In this document: in pieces, positions 38,415-47,117 of the stretch
How the letters are laid out: each line of letters opens with the position of its first letter
How positions within the stretch are numbered: the stretch's first letter is position 1
Source of the DNA: Chelatococcus sp. HY11
Lineage (GTDB): Bacteria; Pseudomonadota; Alphaproteobacteria; Rhizobiales; Beijerinckiaceae
Direction: 5' to 3'
Assembly: GCF_018398335.1 (NCBI RefSeq)
Contig: NZ_JAHBRX010000001.1
Span: 2,108,001-2,172,000, forward strand
Length of the DNA stretch: 64,000 nt
The notes under the pieces: model-generated
Seen by the model: only the letters and a program-made list of their open reading frames with translations
Told to the model about the DNA's origin: nothing
Database searches by the model: none
Program-made: the position numbers and the translations under genes

Positions 38415-39353
38415 ATGATCGACAGTATCGACCGTCCCCTGCCCGACGCTCCCCCCGGCAACTGGGTCGATCGATACGCCCCGCAGGCTTGGCGTCCCTA
38501 TCTGCGCCTGGCGCGCATGGACCGGCCAATCGGCTTGTGGTTGCTCCTGCTGCCCTGCTGGTGGTCAGCGGCGTTGGCCGCCGGCGCGCTCGGACGGCCG
38601 GGTCCCGACCCCTGGCATCTCGTGCTGTTCCTGATCGGCGCGACGGCCATGCGTGGCGCTGGAAGCACCTACAATGACATCGTCGATCGCGACCTCGACG
38701 CGATGGTGGCTCGCACGCGCCATCGCCCCCTGCCGTCAGGACAAGTGACGCCACGGCAGGCGCTGGTGCTTCTCGTCGCGCTCTGTCTGATCGGACTGGC
38801 CGTCCTACTGCAATTCAATGGCTTCGCCATCATGGTCGGGCTCGCATCGCTGATCATCGTTGCGATCTATCCGTTCATGAAGCGGGTGACATCGATGCCG
38901 CAGCTCGTGCTCGGCCTCGCCTTCGCCTGGGGCGGCCTGATGGGTTGGGCTGCTCTCGCCGGACGGCTCGATCCACCGGCCCTCCTGATCTACGGAGCGG
39001 CGATCGCCTGGACTGTGGGCTATGACACGATCTATGCCCTCCAGGATATCGAGGACGATCCGATCGCCGGGATCAAATCCTCGGCACGGCTGTTCGGCGC
39101 CCACGCCCGACTGGGGATTGGCCTCTGCTACGGGGTGGCCGTGCTGCTTGCTCTCGCGGCCGTAGTTCTGGCGCAGGCTGGCGTCGTCGCCTATTGCGGT
39201 CTCGCGGCTTTCGCCGGCCATCTCGCGTGGCAGCTCTCCCGCATCCGCCTGGGAGATGAGGCAGGCGCGCTCAGACTCTTCAAATCAAACCGCGACGCGG
39301 GCCTCCTCCTGTTCGCCGGCCTGACGCTCGACGCCATCCTGCGAAATTTCTGA
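38415..39353 (+). CDS. ubiA: 4-hydroxybenzoate polyprenyltransferase
   Basis: UbiA attaches the isoprenoid tail to 4-hydroxybenzoate in ubiquinone synthesis. The 312-residue membrane protein has about 8 to 9 helices and the two Asp-rich motifs: NDIVDRDLD (near residue 90) and the second, DIEDD, near residue 218, preceded by YDTIYALQ. It starts with the family's RPYLRLARMDRPIGLWLLLLPC. It is convergent with the DUF6101-like gene (6 bp apart). Confidence 0.94.
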   Translation: MIDSIDRPLPDAPPGNWVDRYAPQAWRPYLRLARMDRPIGLWLLLLPCWWSAALAAGALGRPGPDPWHLVLFLIGATAMRGAGSTYNDIVDRDLDAMVARTRHRPLPSGQVTPRQALVLLVALCLIGLAVLLQFNGFAIMVGLASLIIVAIYPFMKRVTSMPQLVLGLAFAWGGLMGWAALAGRLDPPALLIYGAAIAWTVGYDTIYALQDIEDDPIAGIKSSARLFGAHARLGIGLCYGVAVLLALAAVVLAQAGVVAYCGLAAFAGHLAWQLSRIRLGDEAGALRLFKSNRDAGLLLFAGLTLDAILRNF

Positions 39354-39359
39354 GCGCGA

Positions 39360-39911
39360 TCAGCGCCAGACGACCGGTCGCTCCGGCAGAGATGCCGTTT
39401 TGCGGCGCACGAGGAAGCGGGGCCGGCGGCCGGAGAGCAAGGCATGGCGCCGACCGGCTCTGAAGGCGCCAAGCCGCACGGCGCCGACATGATCGTAGAG
39501 CCGTTCATAGGCGTCGCTTCTTGCACCGAGCGGCAGGAGCAATGGCAGGCCGGCGGCCTTCGCATAGGCCTGCCATTGGGCCACGATATCGATCGCATCA
39601 TAGAAGCCGACGACATCCTGCCGGCTTCCGTCCACGACGATCAGGGCGAAACGCTCCTCCAGCCCACCGCCAAGCATGCCACTGCCAAGCATGCCACCGC
39701 CCAACATGCCACCGCCCAGCGGCTTGAAGACAAGTCCCCAATGCCGGGACACGTCGGCGCGTGCGCCGCGTCCCTCGTACGCCGCCGTGCGCTGAAAGGA
39801 CGCCATCGCAGGCTTAGGCTGTTTGGTCTGCTTGGGCCCGCCGCCCTGCTTGGGCTTCTCGGAGGGCTTGGGCTTCTCGGACGGCTCGGGCTTTCTGACC
39901 TCTTTGGACAT
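39360..39911 (-). CDS. DUF6101-like protein with low-complexity N-terminal half
   Basis: A 183-residue protein. Residues 1-40 are Lys/Pro/Glu-rich with a repeated SEKPK unit; residues about 65-83 are GGGML repeats encoded by a 15-bp DNA repeat. The C-terminal half (VAQWQAYAKAAGLPLLLPL and the basic GRRHALLSGRRPRFLVRRK) resembles DUF6101, a conserved alphaproteobacterial family without known function; this match is from memory. The start is uncertain: ATG at 39911 is used here, and ATGs at 39935 and 39986 are also in frame. Confidence 0.7.
   Translation of the reverse strand: MSKEVRKPEPSEKPKPSEKPKQGGGPKQTKQPKPAMASFQRTAAYEGRGARADVSRHWGLVFKPLGGGMLGGGMLGSGMLGGGLEERFALIVVDGSRQDVVGFYDAIDIVAQWQAYAKAAGLPLLLPLGARSDAYERLYDHVGAVRLGAFRAGRRHALLSGRRPRFLVRRKTASLPERPVVWR
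39664..39722. repeat. 15-bp tandem repeat inside the DUF6101-like gene
   Basis: Three full copies of CCACCGCCAAGCATG-like units plus a partial fourth, coding for Gly-Gly-Gly-Met-Leu repeats on the minus strand. Slipped-strand length changes here would stay in frame. Confidence 0.85.
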
Positions 39912-40122
39912 AGCCGCCCCGGTTTCAGGCTGCATTGCGCAGTTGTCGCCGGGTCGGCTTTCCCGATGGGGTGGGACGCCTGGCATTATCTGACACCTTC
40001 TGCTTGACGAGCTCTGGCTTTCTTAAACGAAGCTCTCGCATCGACACGGCCATCATGCAGACATCGGCGCCATATCCGGTTAAAGTGTTCGGTTAAGATC
40101 GTGTAACTGCGCGAAACGCCAA

Positions 40123-40308
40123 ATGATGCTCAACGAAACCTTTCCATCTGAGCCAATGGCTCGCCGCAATACATACCGCGATGACCGTGATCTCGGCGAT
40201 GATTATGAGCGGCACGCCCGCGCCGCAAAATCGCTGATGGGAGCCTGTGCCCGGCTGTTTCACACTGTTGCGCCCGGAACTGTTGCCCGGATACTGACGC
40301 GGGCGTAG
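40123..40308 (+). CDS. possible small basic protein, unsupported by similarity
   Basis: A 61-codon frame (MARRNTYRDD inside it) lies in the 440-bp gap between the DUF6101-like gene and cysQ. Codon third positions are only moderately GC-rich and no ribosome-binding site precedes either ATG (40123 or 40159). I list it only so the gap is not silent; it may not be a gene. The rest of the gap shows nothing clear. Confidence 0.2.
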   Translation: MMLNETFPSEPMARRNTYRDDRDLGDDYERHARAAKSLMGACARLFHTVAPGTVARILTRA

Positions 40309-40350
40309 AAGGCCCTTAACACAAGCGTTCTCATCCACCGTTCGGGGCCG

Positions 40351-41175
40351 ATGCCGCTTTCCCTCACTGAGCCGACCCAATTGCGAGCTTTCCTGCGCAT
40401 GACCGCCGAGGAGGCCGGCCGCGCGGCGATGGCCCATTTCCGCGAGGGCCTGGCAACGACGGCCCGCACCTGGGCGAAGATGGGCGGGTCGCCGGTCACG
40501 GAAGCGGACATCGCCGTCGACAGGCTTCTTCGCCGGCGGCTGACGGCCGCCTTGCCCGAGGCTGGTTGGCTTTCCGAAGAGACGACCGATGACCTGGCGC
40601 GGCTTAGCCAGCGGATCATGTGGGTGGTCGACCCGATCGACGGCACGCGCGCCTTCGCGGCGGGTGACCCGCGCTGGGCCGTCGCCATCGCCCTGATGGT
40701 GGAAAACCGGCCGATCGCCGGGATCGTGCACGCGCCGGCGCTCGGTTCGAGCTATGAGGCGATCCGCGGCCACGGGGCCACCCACAACGGGCGCCCCATG
40801 CATGCGCCGCGACGCAGCGCCGATGAGGGCCTGCGCATCGCCGGCCCGAAACCCGAGCTCGAGCGCGTCGCCCGGCATGTGTCCGGCACGCTGCCGCAGC
40901 CGAAAATTCCGTCCCTGGCGCTGCGCCTGACCTTCGTGGCCGATGGCAGCCTCGATCTGGGCATCGCCTCATCCGATGCGCATGACTGGGATATCGCCGC
41001 GTCCGACATTGTTCTGTCCGAAGCCGGCGCCATACTGACGGAGGCGGACGGCCGCCAACCCGTCTATAACAAACCCCGGCCAACCCATGGCATACTTGTC
41101 GCAGCAACGCCTCAGCTGCACGGGCAAGCTCTGGCGGCCATTGCAGCGCCTCGGCGGCCGGGCCCCACAACCTGA
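40351..41175 (+). CDS. cysQ: inositol monophosphatase family protein, CysQ-like
   Basis: A 274-residue Mg2+-dependent phosphatase of the IMPase fold. The metal-binding motifs are WLSEET, WVVDPIDGTRAF (the DPIDGT signature) and DAHDWDIAASDIVL. In Rhizobiales this position usually holds a 3'(2'),5'-bisphosphate nucleotidase (CysQ) that removes PAP from sulfate assimilation, but histidinol-phosphatase or inositol phosphatase activity cannot be excluded from sequence. It leads a conserved row with DUF4170, DUF374, waaA and lpxK. Confidence 0.8.
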   Translation: MPLSLTEPTQLRAFLRMTAEEAGRAAMAHFREGLATTARTWAKMGGSPVTEADIAVDRLLRRRLTAALPEAGWLSEETTDDLARLSQRIMWVVDPIDGTRAFAAGDPRWAVAIALMVENRPIAGIVHAPALGSSYEAIRGHGATHNGRPMHAPRRSADEGLRIAGPKPELERVARHVSGTLPQPKIPSLALRLTFVADGSLDLGIASSDAHDWDIAASDIVLSEAGAILTEADGRQPVYNKPRPTHGILVAATPQLHGQALAAIAAPRRPGPTT

Positions 41176-41203
41176 GCCAGAGCGCTTTACGCGGAGCTAG
41201 ACC

Positions 41204-41437
41204 ATGAGCGAGAACGGCAGCAAACAACTTCTCCACCTCGTCTTCGGCGGCGAGTTGGAGCATCTGGACGGATATGACTTCCGCGATCTGTCGAAACTCG
41301 ACATCGTCGGTATCTATCCCGACTACAGGAGCGCCCATGTCGCGTGGAAGGCCAAGGCGCAATCGACCGTCGATAATGCCCATATGCGCTATTTCATCGT
41401 GCACCTGCACCGGCTTCTGACGCCGGACGCTGTCTGA
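41204..41437 (+). CDS. DUF4170 protein
   Basis: A 77-residue acidic-to-neutral protein matching the alphaproteobacterial DUF4170 family: FGGELEHLDGYDFRDLSKLDIVGIYPDYRSAHVAWKAKAQ. No function is known. It is 28 bp after cysQ and 22 bp before the DUF374 gene, so it is co-transcribed with lipid-A-related genes. Confidence 0.85.
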   Translation: MSENGSKQLLHLVFGGELEHLDGYDFRDLSKLDIVGIYPDYRSAHVAWKAKAQSTVDNAHMRYFIVHLHRLLTPDAV

Positions 41438-41459
41438 TCGCGGGACCCCAGCGGACATA

Positions 41460-42212
41460 ATGGCCAAGCCCCTCAAGCGGTTGCTGCGATCGCGCCCGGT
41501 ACAGTCCCTGCTCGGGCACCTGCTTGCGGGCTATCTCCGGCTTGTCCAGCGCACCAACACTTTCATCTGGGACCTCGATGGCAGCGCCGATGCCGCCTAC
41601 GCCCGTATCGGCCCCCTGCCGGTCATCGTGGCCATGTGGCATGGGCAGCATTTCATGATCCCCTTTGCCAAGAGGCCGCAGGACCGGGCGGCCGCCCTCG
41701 TCTCAAGGCATGGCGACGGAGAATTCAACGCCATCGCGCTGGCCCGCCTCGGCATCCGCGCCATTCGCGGTTCCGGCGCACGCGGCACGAAGGTCCGCGA
41801 AAAGGGAGGCGCCGCGGCCTTGCGGAGCCTGCTCAAGACCCTGGCCGATGGCGAGATGGTGGTGCTGACCGCCGACATCCCCAAGGTCTCCCGTGTCTGC
41901 GGAGACGGGATCGTGATGCTCAGCCGGCTCTCCGGCCGGCCTGTCGTGCCGGTGGCCGTCGTCACGAGCCGGCGCATCGATTTTCGCAGCTGGGACCGTG
42001 CGTCGATCGGCCTGCCCTTCGGCCGGGGCGCCATCGCCGTCGGCGAGCCCATCACCGTCCCGCGCGACGCCGACCCTGAAACACTGGAGGCCTGCCGTCT
42101 CAGGATTGAGAAGGAACTCGATGCGGTGCATGCGCGCGCCTATGGCCGCATCGGTGCTGTGGATCCAGGCGCGCGTTCCATGGCGGCTGACACAAAAAGC
42201 CATGCCGCCTGA
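41460..42212 (+). CDS. DUF374 lysophospholipid-acyltransferase-like protein
   Basis: A 250-residue membrane-associated protein of the DUF374/LPLAT-like class. The acyltransferase-type His is in AMWHGQHFMIPF, and VSRHGDGEFNAIALARLGIRAIRGSG and VVLTADIPKVSRVCGDGIVMLSRLSGRPVVPV are family blocks. The location before waaA and lpxK implies a role in lipid A or a glycerolipid, which is inference. ATG at 41460 lies 22 bp after the DUF4170 stop. Confidence 0.82.
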   Translation: MAKPLKRLLRSRPVQSLLGHLLAGYLRLVQRTNTFIWDLDGSADAAYARIGPLPVIVAMWHGQHFMIPFAKRPQDRAAALVSRHGDGEFNAIALARLGIRAIRGSGARGTKVREKGGAAALRSLLKTLADGEMVVLTADIPKVSRVCGDGIVMLSRLSGRPVVPVAVVTSRRIDFRSWDRASIGLPFGRGAIAVGEPITVPRDADPETLEACRLRIEKELDAVHARAYGRIGAVDPGARSMAADTKSHAA

Positions 42213-42506
42213 TATTTTCACCGCTATTCAGTACGTTACATTCACGTGTTGTCGATCGGCCCATTCTGCACTTGCAATGCCTGCCTAGAGGCTGTTGACG
42301 GTCAGAGATGACTTGAACCGCACAGGGGCTACTACTGTTGAACACGGTCGGCGGCCTCACCAGCATCTCCGCGAGAAGGCGCGGCCTTCCCAAAGCCGCT
42401 CGGCCCTATTTATTTAGCCATATTTTGACGATTGTGTCGTGGATGAAGGTGACGTGAGACACTGGATAGGCACCCCCTTGAGCCGTTTGGCAGGAGCCCC
42501 CCTCGC

Positions 42507-43802
42507 ATGAGCATGCGTGACAGCTTTTTGCTTCGGCTTTACGGGACGATCATGGCGGCACTCGAGCCCGTCGCGGCGCTCGTTCTGCGGTGGCGCCAGA
42601 AACGTGGCAAGGAAGACCCGACGCGCCTTGCCGAACGACGGGGCTTTCCCGGCCGGTCAAGACCCGACGGGCGCATCGCCTGGGTTCACGGCGCCAGCGT
42701 CGGCGAGATCGTCTCTCTTCTGCCTGTCATGGAGCGCCTCACGCGCCGGGGGTTCACCGTACTCGTCACATCGGGCACCGTCACCTCCGCCAAGATGATC
42801 ACCCGGCGTCTGCCGCCGCGCGCGCTGCATCAGTTCATGCCGCTCGACGTGCCGCGCTATGTCAGGCGCTTCCTCAACCACTGGGAGCCCGATCTCGTCC
42901 TCATCGCGGAATCGGAACTGTGGCCGAACATGATCAGCGAGGTGCATGAGCGCGGCATCCCTCTCATTCTGGTCAATGCCCGGCTCTCAGAACGCGCGCT
43001 GCGCCGCTGGCGGCGTTTTCCGAAGAGCGCTCGCTATCTCCTGCAAAGTTTCGACCTGTGCCTGGCGCAGTCGAAGGCCGACGCCGAGCGCCTGGCGACG
43101 CTCGGCGCGCCCCGCGTCAACATCGCCGGCAATCTCAAGTTCGACGTGCCGGCGCCGCCCGCCGACGCATCCTCTCTGGCGACCCTCACGGGCCTCATCG
43201 GCGACCGGCCGGTCTGGGTCGCGGCCAGCACCCACGGCGGCGAGGAGGAGATGGTCGCCGCCGCGCACCGGATGCTGCTCGCCCACCAGCCGGACCTCCT
43301 GACGATCATCGCCCCCCGCCATCCCGATCGGGGCGAGGCCGTCGCCGAGATTGTCCGGCGGGCCGGGCTCACCGTGGCGCAACGTTCCCACGGGCTGCTG
43401 CCCGACCGGCATACCGACATCTATGTCGCCGATACGATCGGCGAGCTCGGACTGTTCTATCGCCTCGCGACGGTCGCGTTCATCGGGCGCTCGCTCGTGC
43501 CCCTCGGCGGACAGAACCCCATTGAGCCCGCCAAGCTGGGTACGGCCATCCTCCACGGTCCCTACGTGCATAATTTCGCGGATGTCTACGCGGCCATAGA
43601 CCGTCGCGACGGCGCCTTGCCGATCTCCGACGAGGAAAGCCTCGCACGCGCGCTTTCGCTCTTGTTCTCGGATGCCGCGCGCACCCGCTCGATGGCACGG
43701 GCGGCGGCGGCGACGGTTGAGGAGCTCGGTGGCGCCGTGGAGCGCACCATGAACGCGATCGAGCCCTATATCCTGCAAATGCACCTGGAAGCCCGGGCAT
43801 GA
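42507..43802 (+). CDS. waaA: Kdo transferase (3-deoxy-D-manno-octulosonic acid transferase)
   Basis: WaaA adds Kdo to the lipid A precursor at the inner membrane. The 431-residue GT30 enzyme has an N-terminal membrane anchor, the VHGASVGEIVSLLP motif near residue 60, LVLIAESELWPNMI with the catalytic-type Glu, AQSKADAERLATLGA, and GGQNPIEPAKLGTAILHGPYVHNF. AGGAG at good spacing supports the ATG at 42507. It follows a 294-bp gap, so it probably has its own promoter. Confidence 0.95.
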   Translation: MSMRDSFLLRLYGTIMAALEPVAALVLRWRQKRGKEDPTRLAERRGFPGRSRPDGRIAWVHGASVGEIVSLLPVMERLTRRGFTVLVTSGTVTSAKMITRRLPPRALHQFMPLDVPRYVRRFLNHWEPDLVLIAESELWPNMISEVHERGIPLILVNARLSERALRRWRRFPKSARYLLQSFDLCLAQSKADAERLATLGAPRVNIAGNLKFDVPAPPADASSLATLTGLIGDRPVWVAASTHGGEEEMVAAAHRMLLAHQPDLLTIIAPRHPDRGEAVAEIVRRAGLTVAQRSHGLLPDRHTDIYVADTIGELGLFYRLATVAFIGRSLVPLGGQNPIEPAKLGTAILHGPYVHNFADVYAAIDRRDGALPISDEESLARALSLLFSDAARTRSMARAAAATVEELGGAVERTMNAIEPYILQMHLEARA

Positions 43803-43848
43803 TCGTCGAGGCCTCACGGCACCACCCCCGCCGGATGACGGCCAACTG

Positions 43849-44862
43849 ATGCGCACGCCGTCGTTCTGGTGGCGTTCGCGGCCCACGCTCCTCGCCCGCC
43901 TTCTGCAGCCCATCGGCCTGATCTATGGCGCGATTACAGCGCGTCGCATGGGACGTTCCGGCGCGAAGCCACCCTGTCCCGTCATCTGCATCGGCAATCT
44001 GACGGCCGGCGGCGCCGGCAAGACACCCGTTGCCATCGCCGTCGCGGATCTGCTCAGCGCGCGCCAGGAAACGCCCTATGTGCTGAGCCGCGGTTACGGC
44101 GGGCACCTTCCCGGCCCGGTTATCGTCACACCCGGCCCCCATGACGCGGAGGCCGTCGGCGACGAGCCTCTGATCATCGCCCGGCACGTGCCCGTAGTGG
44201 TTTCGCGTGACCGGCCGGCTGGCGCCGCGCTCGCCAAAGCCGAGGGCGCGTCGGTCATCGTGATGGACGACGGGCTGCAAAACCCCTCGTTGGCCAAGAC
44301 GGTGACTTTCGCCGTTGTCGATGGCACGGCCGGCTTCGGCAACCAGCTCTGTGTTCCGGCCGGCCCCCTGCGCGCCGCCCTGCCCGTTCAACTACCCCAT
44401 GTCGACGCCTTCATCATGGTCGGTCGTGGCCCGGCCCGCGCGGCCGTCACGGACATTGCCCGCCATCGCCCCATCTTCACCGGGGAGCTTGTGCCCGACG
44501 CAGAGGCCGCTTCCGGTTTATGCGGAAAGCGCGTCGCGGCCTTCGCCGGGATCGGCAGGCCGGAGAAATTTTTCGCGACGCTGCGGTCCATCGGCGCGGA
44601 GGTCGTCGACGAAGCGCCGTTCGGTGACCACCAGCCCTATACCCCGGCGGACTTGAAGGCCCTGGCGGCCCGCGCCCTGGCTCTGGACGCCCTGCTCGTG
44701 ACAACGGAGAAAGATGTCGCGCGCCTCGGCGACGATATCGGCCATCTGCCCGGCCTCGCAGTGTTGCCCGTGCGCTTCGTGCCCGATGACGAAACGGGCC
44801 TGGCCGCCTTCATATCGGGCTGGCTGCGCAAAACGAAGAAGGGCCGGCAGCGCGCCCGCTAG
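43849..44862 (+). CDS. lpxK: tetraacyldisaccharide 4'-kinase
   Basis: LpxK phosphorylates the lipid A disaccharide at position 4'. The 337-residue protein has an N-terminal membrane-associated helix, the P-loop GNLTAGGAGKTP (Lys58-Thr59) and DDGLQNPSL, in which the Asp pair is conserved in the family. It starts 46 bp after waaA. The stop codon overlaps the first base pairs of an intergenic palindrome. Confidence 0.95.
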   Translation: MRTPSFWWRSRPTLLARLLQPIGLIYGAITARRMGRSGAKPPCPVICIGNLTAGGAGKTPVAIAVADLLSARQETPYVLSRGYGGHLPGPVIVTPGPHDAEAVGDEPLIIARHVPVVVSRDRPAGAALAKAEGASVIVMDDGLQNPSLAKTVTFAVVDGTAGFGNQLCVPAGPLRAALPVQLPHVDAFIMVGRGPARAAVTDIARHRPIFTGELVPDAEAASGLCGKRVAAFAGIGRPEKFFATLRSIGAEVVDEAPFGDHQPYTPADLKALAARALALDALLVTTEKDVARLGDDIGHLPGLAVLPVRFVPDDETGLAAFISGWLRKTKKGRQRAR

Positions 44863-44909
44863 AGCATTTTCAAGCGAAGTGGAAACCGGTTCGCGTGAAG
44901 AAAATGCTC
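44861..44909. repeat. Rhizobiales-type intergenic palindrome, type A
   Basis: GAGCATTTTC (44862-44871) pairs with GAAAATGCTC (44900-44909), with inner GCGAA/TTCGC arms around ACCGGT. The lpxK stop codon lies in its edge. A partial second copy starts at about 44924 (AGAGCATTG). This motif family is dispersed in Rhizobiales genomes, by recall. Confidence 0.8.
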
Positions 44910-44963
44910 AAAAACAAAGACCTAGAGCATTGTCCGACGACCTTGAAGCGTCTGCCCAACCGG

Positions 44964-45052
44964 CGTCATCCCCGGCCTGGTGCCGGGGATCCCGATCGGA
45001 AAAGCGCGAGCCACAGGGATCGGGATGGCCGGGACAAAGCCCGGCCATGACG
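44964..45052. repeat. Rhizobiales-type intergenic palindrome, type B (nested)
   Basis: CGTCAT (44964-44969) and ATGACG (45047-45052) form the outer arms. Inside are ATCCCCGGC/GCCGGGGAT (44968-44990), ATCCCGATC paired with GATCGGGAT (44989-45026) and ATGGCCGGG/CCCGGCCAT (45025-45048). It lies between lpxK and DUF2093 and could end both transcripts. Confidence 0.8.
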
Positions 45053-45089
45053 GACGATGTTCAGCGTTTTCATCAGATCAGAGAACCCG

Positions 45090-45311
45090 CTAAACCGCAC
45101 GCAGCACCTTGTGGCGCTGCAGTACGGCCTCCGGCGAGGCATAGGCCTCCTGCCGGTCGACACTCCAGTAGCGAAGCCTGTCGAGGGGAATGCGCTCGCC
45201 AGTGACCGAGCAGACCACATAGCTGCCCGGCTTCAGCACGCGAAAATCCGCGTCGAGATACTGGAGGCTCGCTTCGCCATTCCCGTTGAAGCGATAGTCA
45301 TGCCGGTTCAT
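45090..45311 (-). CDS. DUF2093 protein
   Basis: A 73-residue protein matching DUF2093: LQYLDADFRVLKPGSYVVCSVTGERIPLDRLRYWSVDRQEAYA. The two-strand beta pattern with a single Cys is typical and the function is unknown. It follows xseA by 30 bp on the same strand, and this pairing is conserved in Rhizobiales. Confidence 0.88.
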   Translation of the reverse strand: MNRHDYRFNGNGEASLQYLDADFRVLKPGSYVVCSVTGERIPLDRLRYWSVDRQEAYASPEAVLQRHKVLRAV

Positions 45312-45341
45312 GGTTACGCCCTTGCTACATAGGTCGCGCGA

Positions 45342-46982
45342 TCAGGTGTCGAACAGGCTGCTCTGCGTGTCCGGGCCAGCCTTTGCCGCCGCCTCACCCG
45401 TCTTCCGGGCCGCGCTGCGGCCACCGCGGGCCCCTCCACGCGCTCCCGTTCCGGATGCCTCCGCGCCGTCAACCGCAACTGCGCCGAAATCACCATCGGA
45501 CAGCATGATCGTCAAAGGCATGCCCACCGTGACCGCGCTCGCGCTGCGGACGGGATGACGCGCCTCGTCCAGCACAAGCGCATAGCCCCTGGCAAGCACG
45601 CCCTTATGGCCCAGACTGTCGATCAGTTTCCAGACGCTTTCAAGCGCCTTGCGGCGGCGCGCCACGATTTCAGGTGCCATTTCGCCAAGGCGGGCACCCG
45701 CGAGAGCGAGCCGATCTCGGCCCCGATCAAGCCTGTGCCGGAGGCCCCGGCGCGACAGCTTGCCGGCCACGCGCATGAAGGCCTGGGCATGGCGATGGCT
45801 GTTGGCCGCGAAACAGCGGTCGAGCTGCTGCCCCGCCCGCGCCAGCCGCGCGCGCGCCTGTTCGAGTTGCAGATGGGGCGACAGGCGCAGGAGACGCTGG
45901 GCGAGCGCGCCGAGCGCAACTTCATGCCGGCGCGCGTTGACACGCAAGCCATGGACAAGCTTGCCGGCGGCTAGATCGAGCCGCTGGCGCGGCGCGGCGA
46001 CGAGATCTTCCGGCCGGCGCAAGGCCCGCGTCAGGCTCCGCAATTCGGTCCGCCGACGCTCCCCGAGCCGCGCCATCGCCTCGCCATGCCGGCGGCCGAG
46101 ATCGGCGAGACGCAGCGCGAGCTCGCGGCGCACGGGCACGACCTTCTCCGCAGCACCGGTTGGCGTCGGGCAGCGCAGATCGGCCGCGTAGTCGATGAGC
46201 GTCCAGTCCGTCTCATGGCCCACAGCCGAGACGAGGGGAATGTCGCTGTCAGCGGCGGCACGCACGACCGCCTCGTCATTGAACGACCACAGGTCCTCCA
46301 GCGAGCCGCCGCCACGCGCGACGATGATGACGTCGGGCCGGGGAATGGCGCCGCCGGCGGGAAGCGCGTTGAAGCCGCTGATCGCGGCAGCCACCTCCGC
46401 CGCGCTGGTTTCGCCCTGCACACGCACGGGCCAGACGAGCACATGGCTCGGGAAACGATCCTCCAGCCGATGGAGAATATCGCGGATGACGGCGCCCGTC
46501 GGCGAGGTGACGACGCCGATAACGGTGGGCAGGAAGGGCAGGAGCTGCTTGCGCGCCTCGTCGAACAGCCCCTCCGCCGCGAGCTTGCGGCGGCGTTCCT
46601 CCAGGATGGCCATGAGCGCGCCGACGCCGGCGGGCTCGATGGTCTCGATGATGATCTGATATTTCGAGGAGCCGGGGAAGGTCGTGATGCGGCCGGTGAC
46701 GACCACCTCCAGCCCTTCCTGCGGCTTGATCTTGAGCCTGTTGAAGACGCCCTTCCAGATCACCGCTTCGAGCTTGGCGCCCTCGTCCTTCAGCGCGAAG
46801 TAGCAATGGCCCGAGGAATGCGGTCCGCGATAGCCGGAGACCTCGCCCTTGAGCCGGACATGGCCGAAGGCATCCTCAAGCGTCCGCTTCAAGGCGCCGG
46901 ACAGGCCCGAGACCGTCCATTCCTGGGTGTTCGTCGCGAAACCTTCACCCGCGAAGCTGTAACCCGTCATGCTGTCGCTCAT
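45342..46982 (-). CDS. xseA: exodeoxyribonuclease VII large subunit
   Basis: XseA is the catalytic subunit of ExoVII, which trims single-stranded DNA. The 546-residue protein has an N-terminal OB-fold ([28 protein letters not shown]), a catalytic domain with [20 protein letters not shown] and [19 protein letters not shown], then a long helical region. The C-terminal 60 residues are Ala/Gly-rich and longer than E. coli XseA (456 residues). The small subunit XseB is not in the window. Confidence 0.93.
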   Translation of the reverse strand: MSDSMTGYSFAGEGFATNTQEWTVSGLSGALKRTLEDAFGHVRLKGEVSGYRGPHSSGHCYFALKDEGAKLEAVIWKGVFNRLKIKPQEGLEVVVTGRITTFPGSSKYQIIIETIEPAGVGALMAILEERRRKLAAEGLFDEARKQLLPFLPTVIGVVTSPTGAVIRDILHRLEDRFPSHVLVWPVRVQGETSAAEVAAAISGFNALPAGGAIPRPDVIIVARGGGSLEDLWSFNDEAVVRAAADSDIPLVSAVGHETDWTLIDYAADLRCPTPTGAAEKVVPVRRELALRLADLGRRHGEAMARLGERRRTELRSLTRALRRPEDLVAAPRQRLDLAAGKLVHGLRVNARRHEVALGALAQRLLRLSPHLQLEQARARLARAGQQLDRCFAANSHRHAQAFMRVAGKLSRRGLRHRLDRGRDRLALAGARLGEMAPEIVARRRKALESVWKLIDSLGHKGVLARGYALVLDEARHPVRSASAVTVGMPLTIMLSDGDFGAVAVDGAEASGTGARGGARGGRSAARKTGEAAAKAGPDTQSSLFDT

Positions 46983-47117
46983 GGCGGCACGATACCGGCT
47001 GGCGACACGCGATCAAGCGGAAAGGCGGATCGTCTTGGCCGAGCTCCGTTCAGGCCGCGAGCGCTTATGCGATGAGCGCACCGTTAGGCTATACAAGCCT
47101 ATGCGACATCTCCCCTA

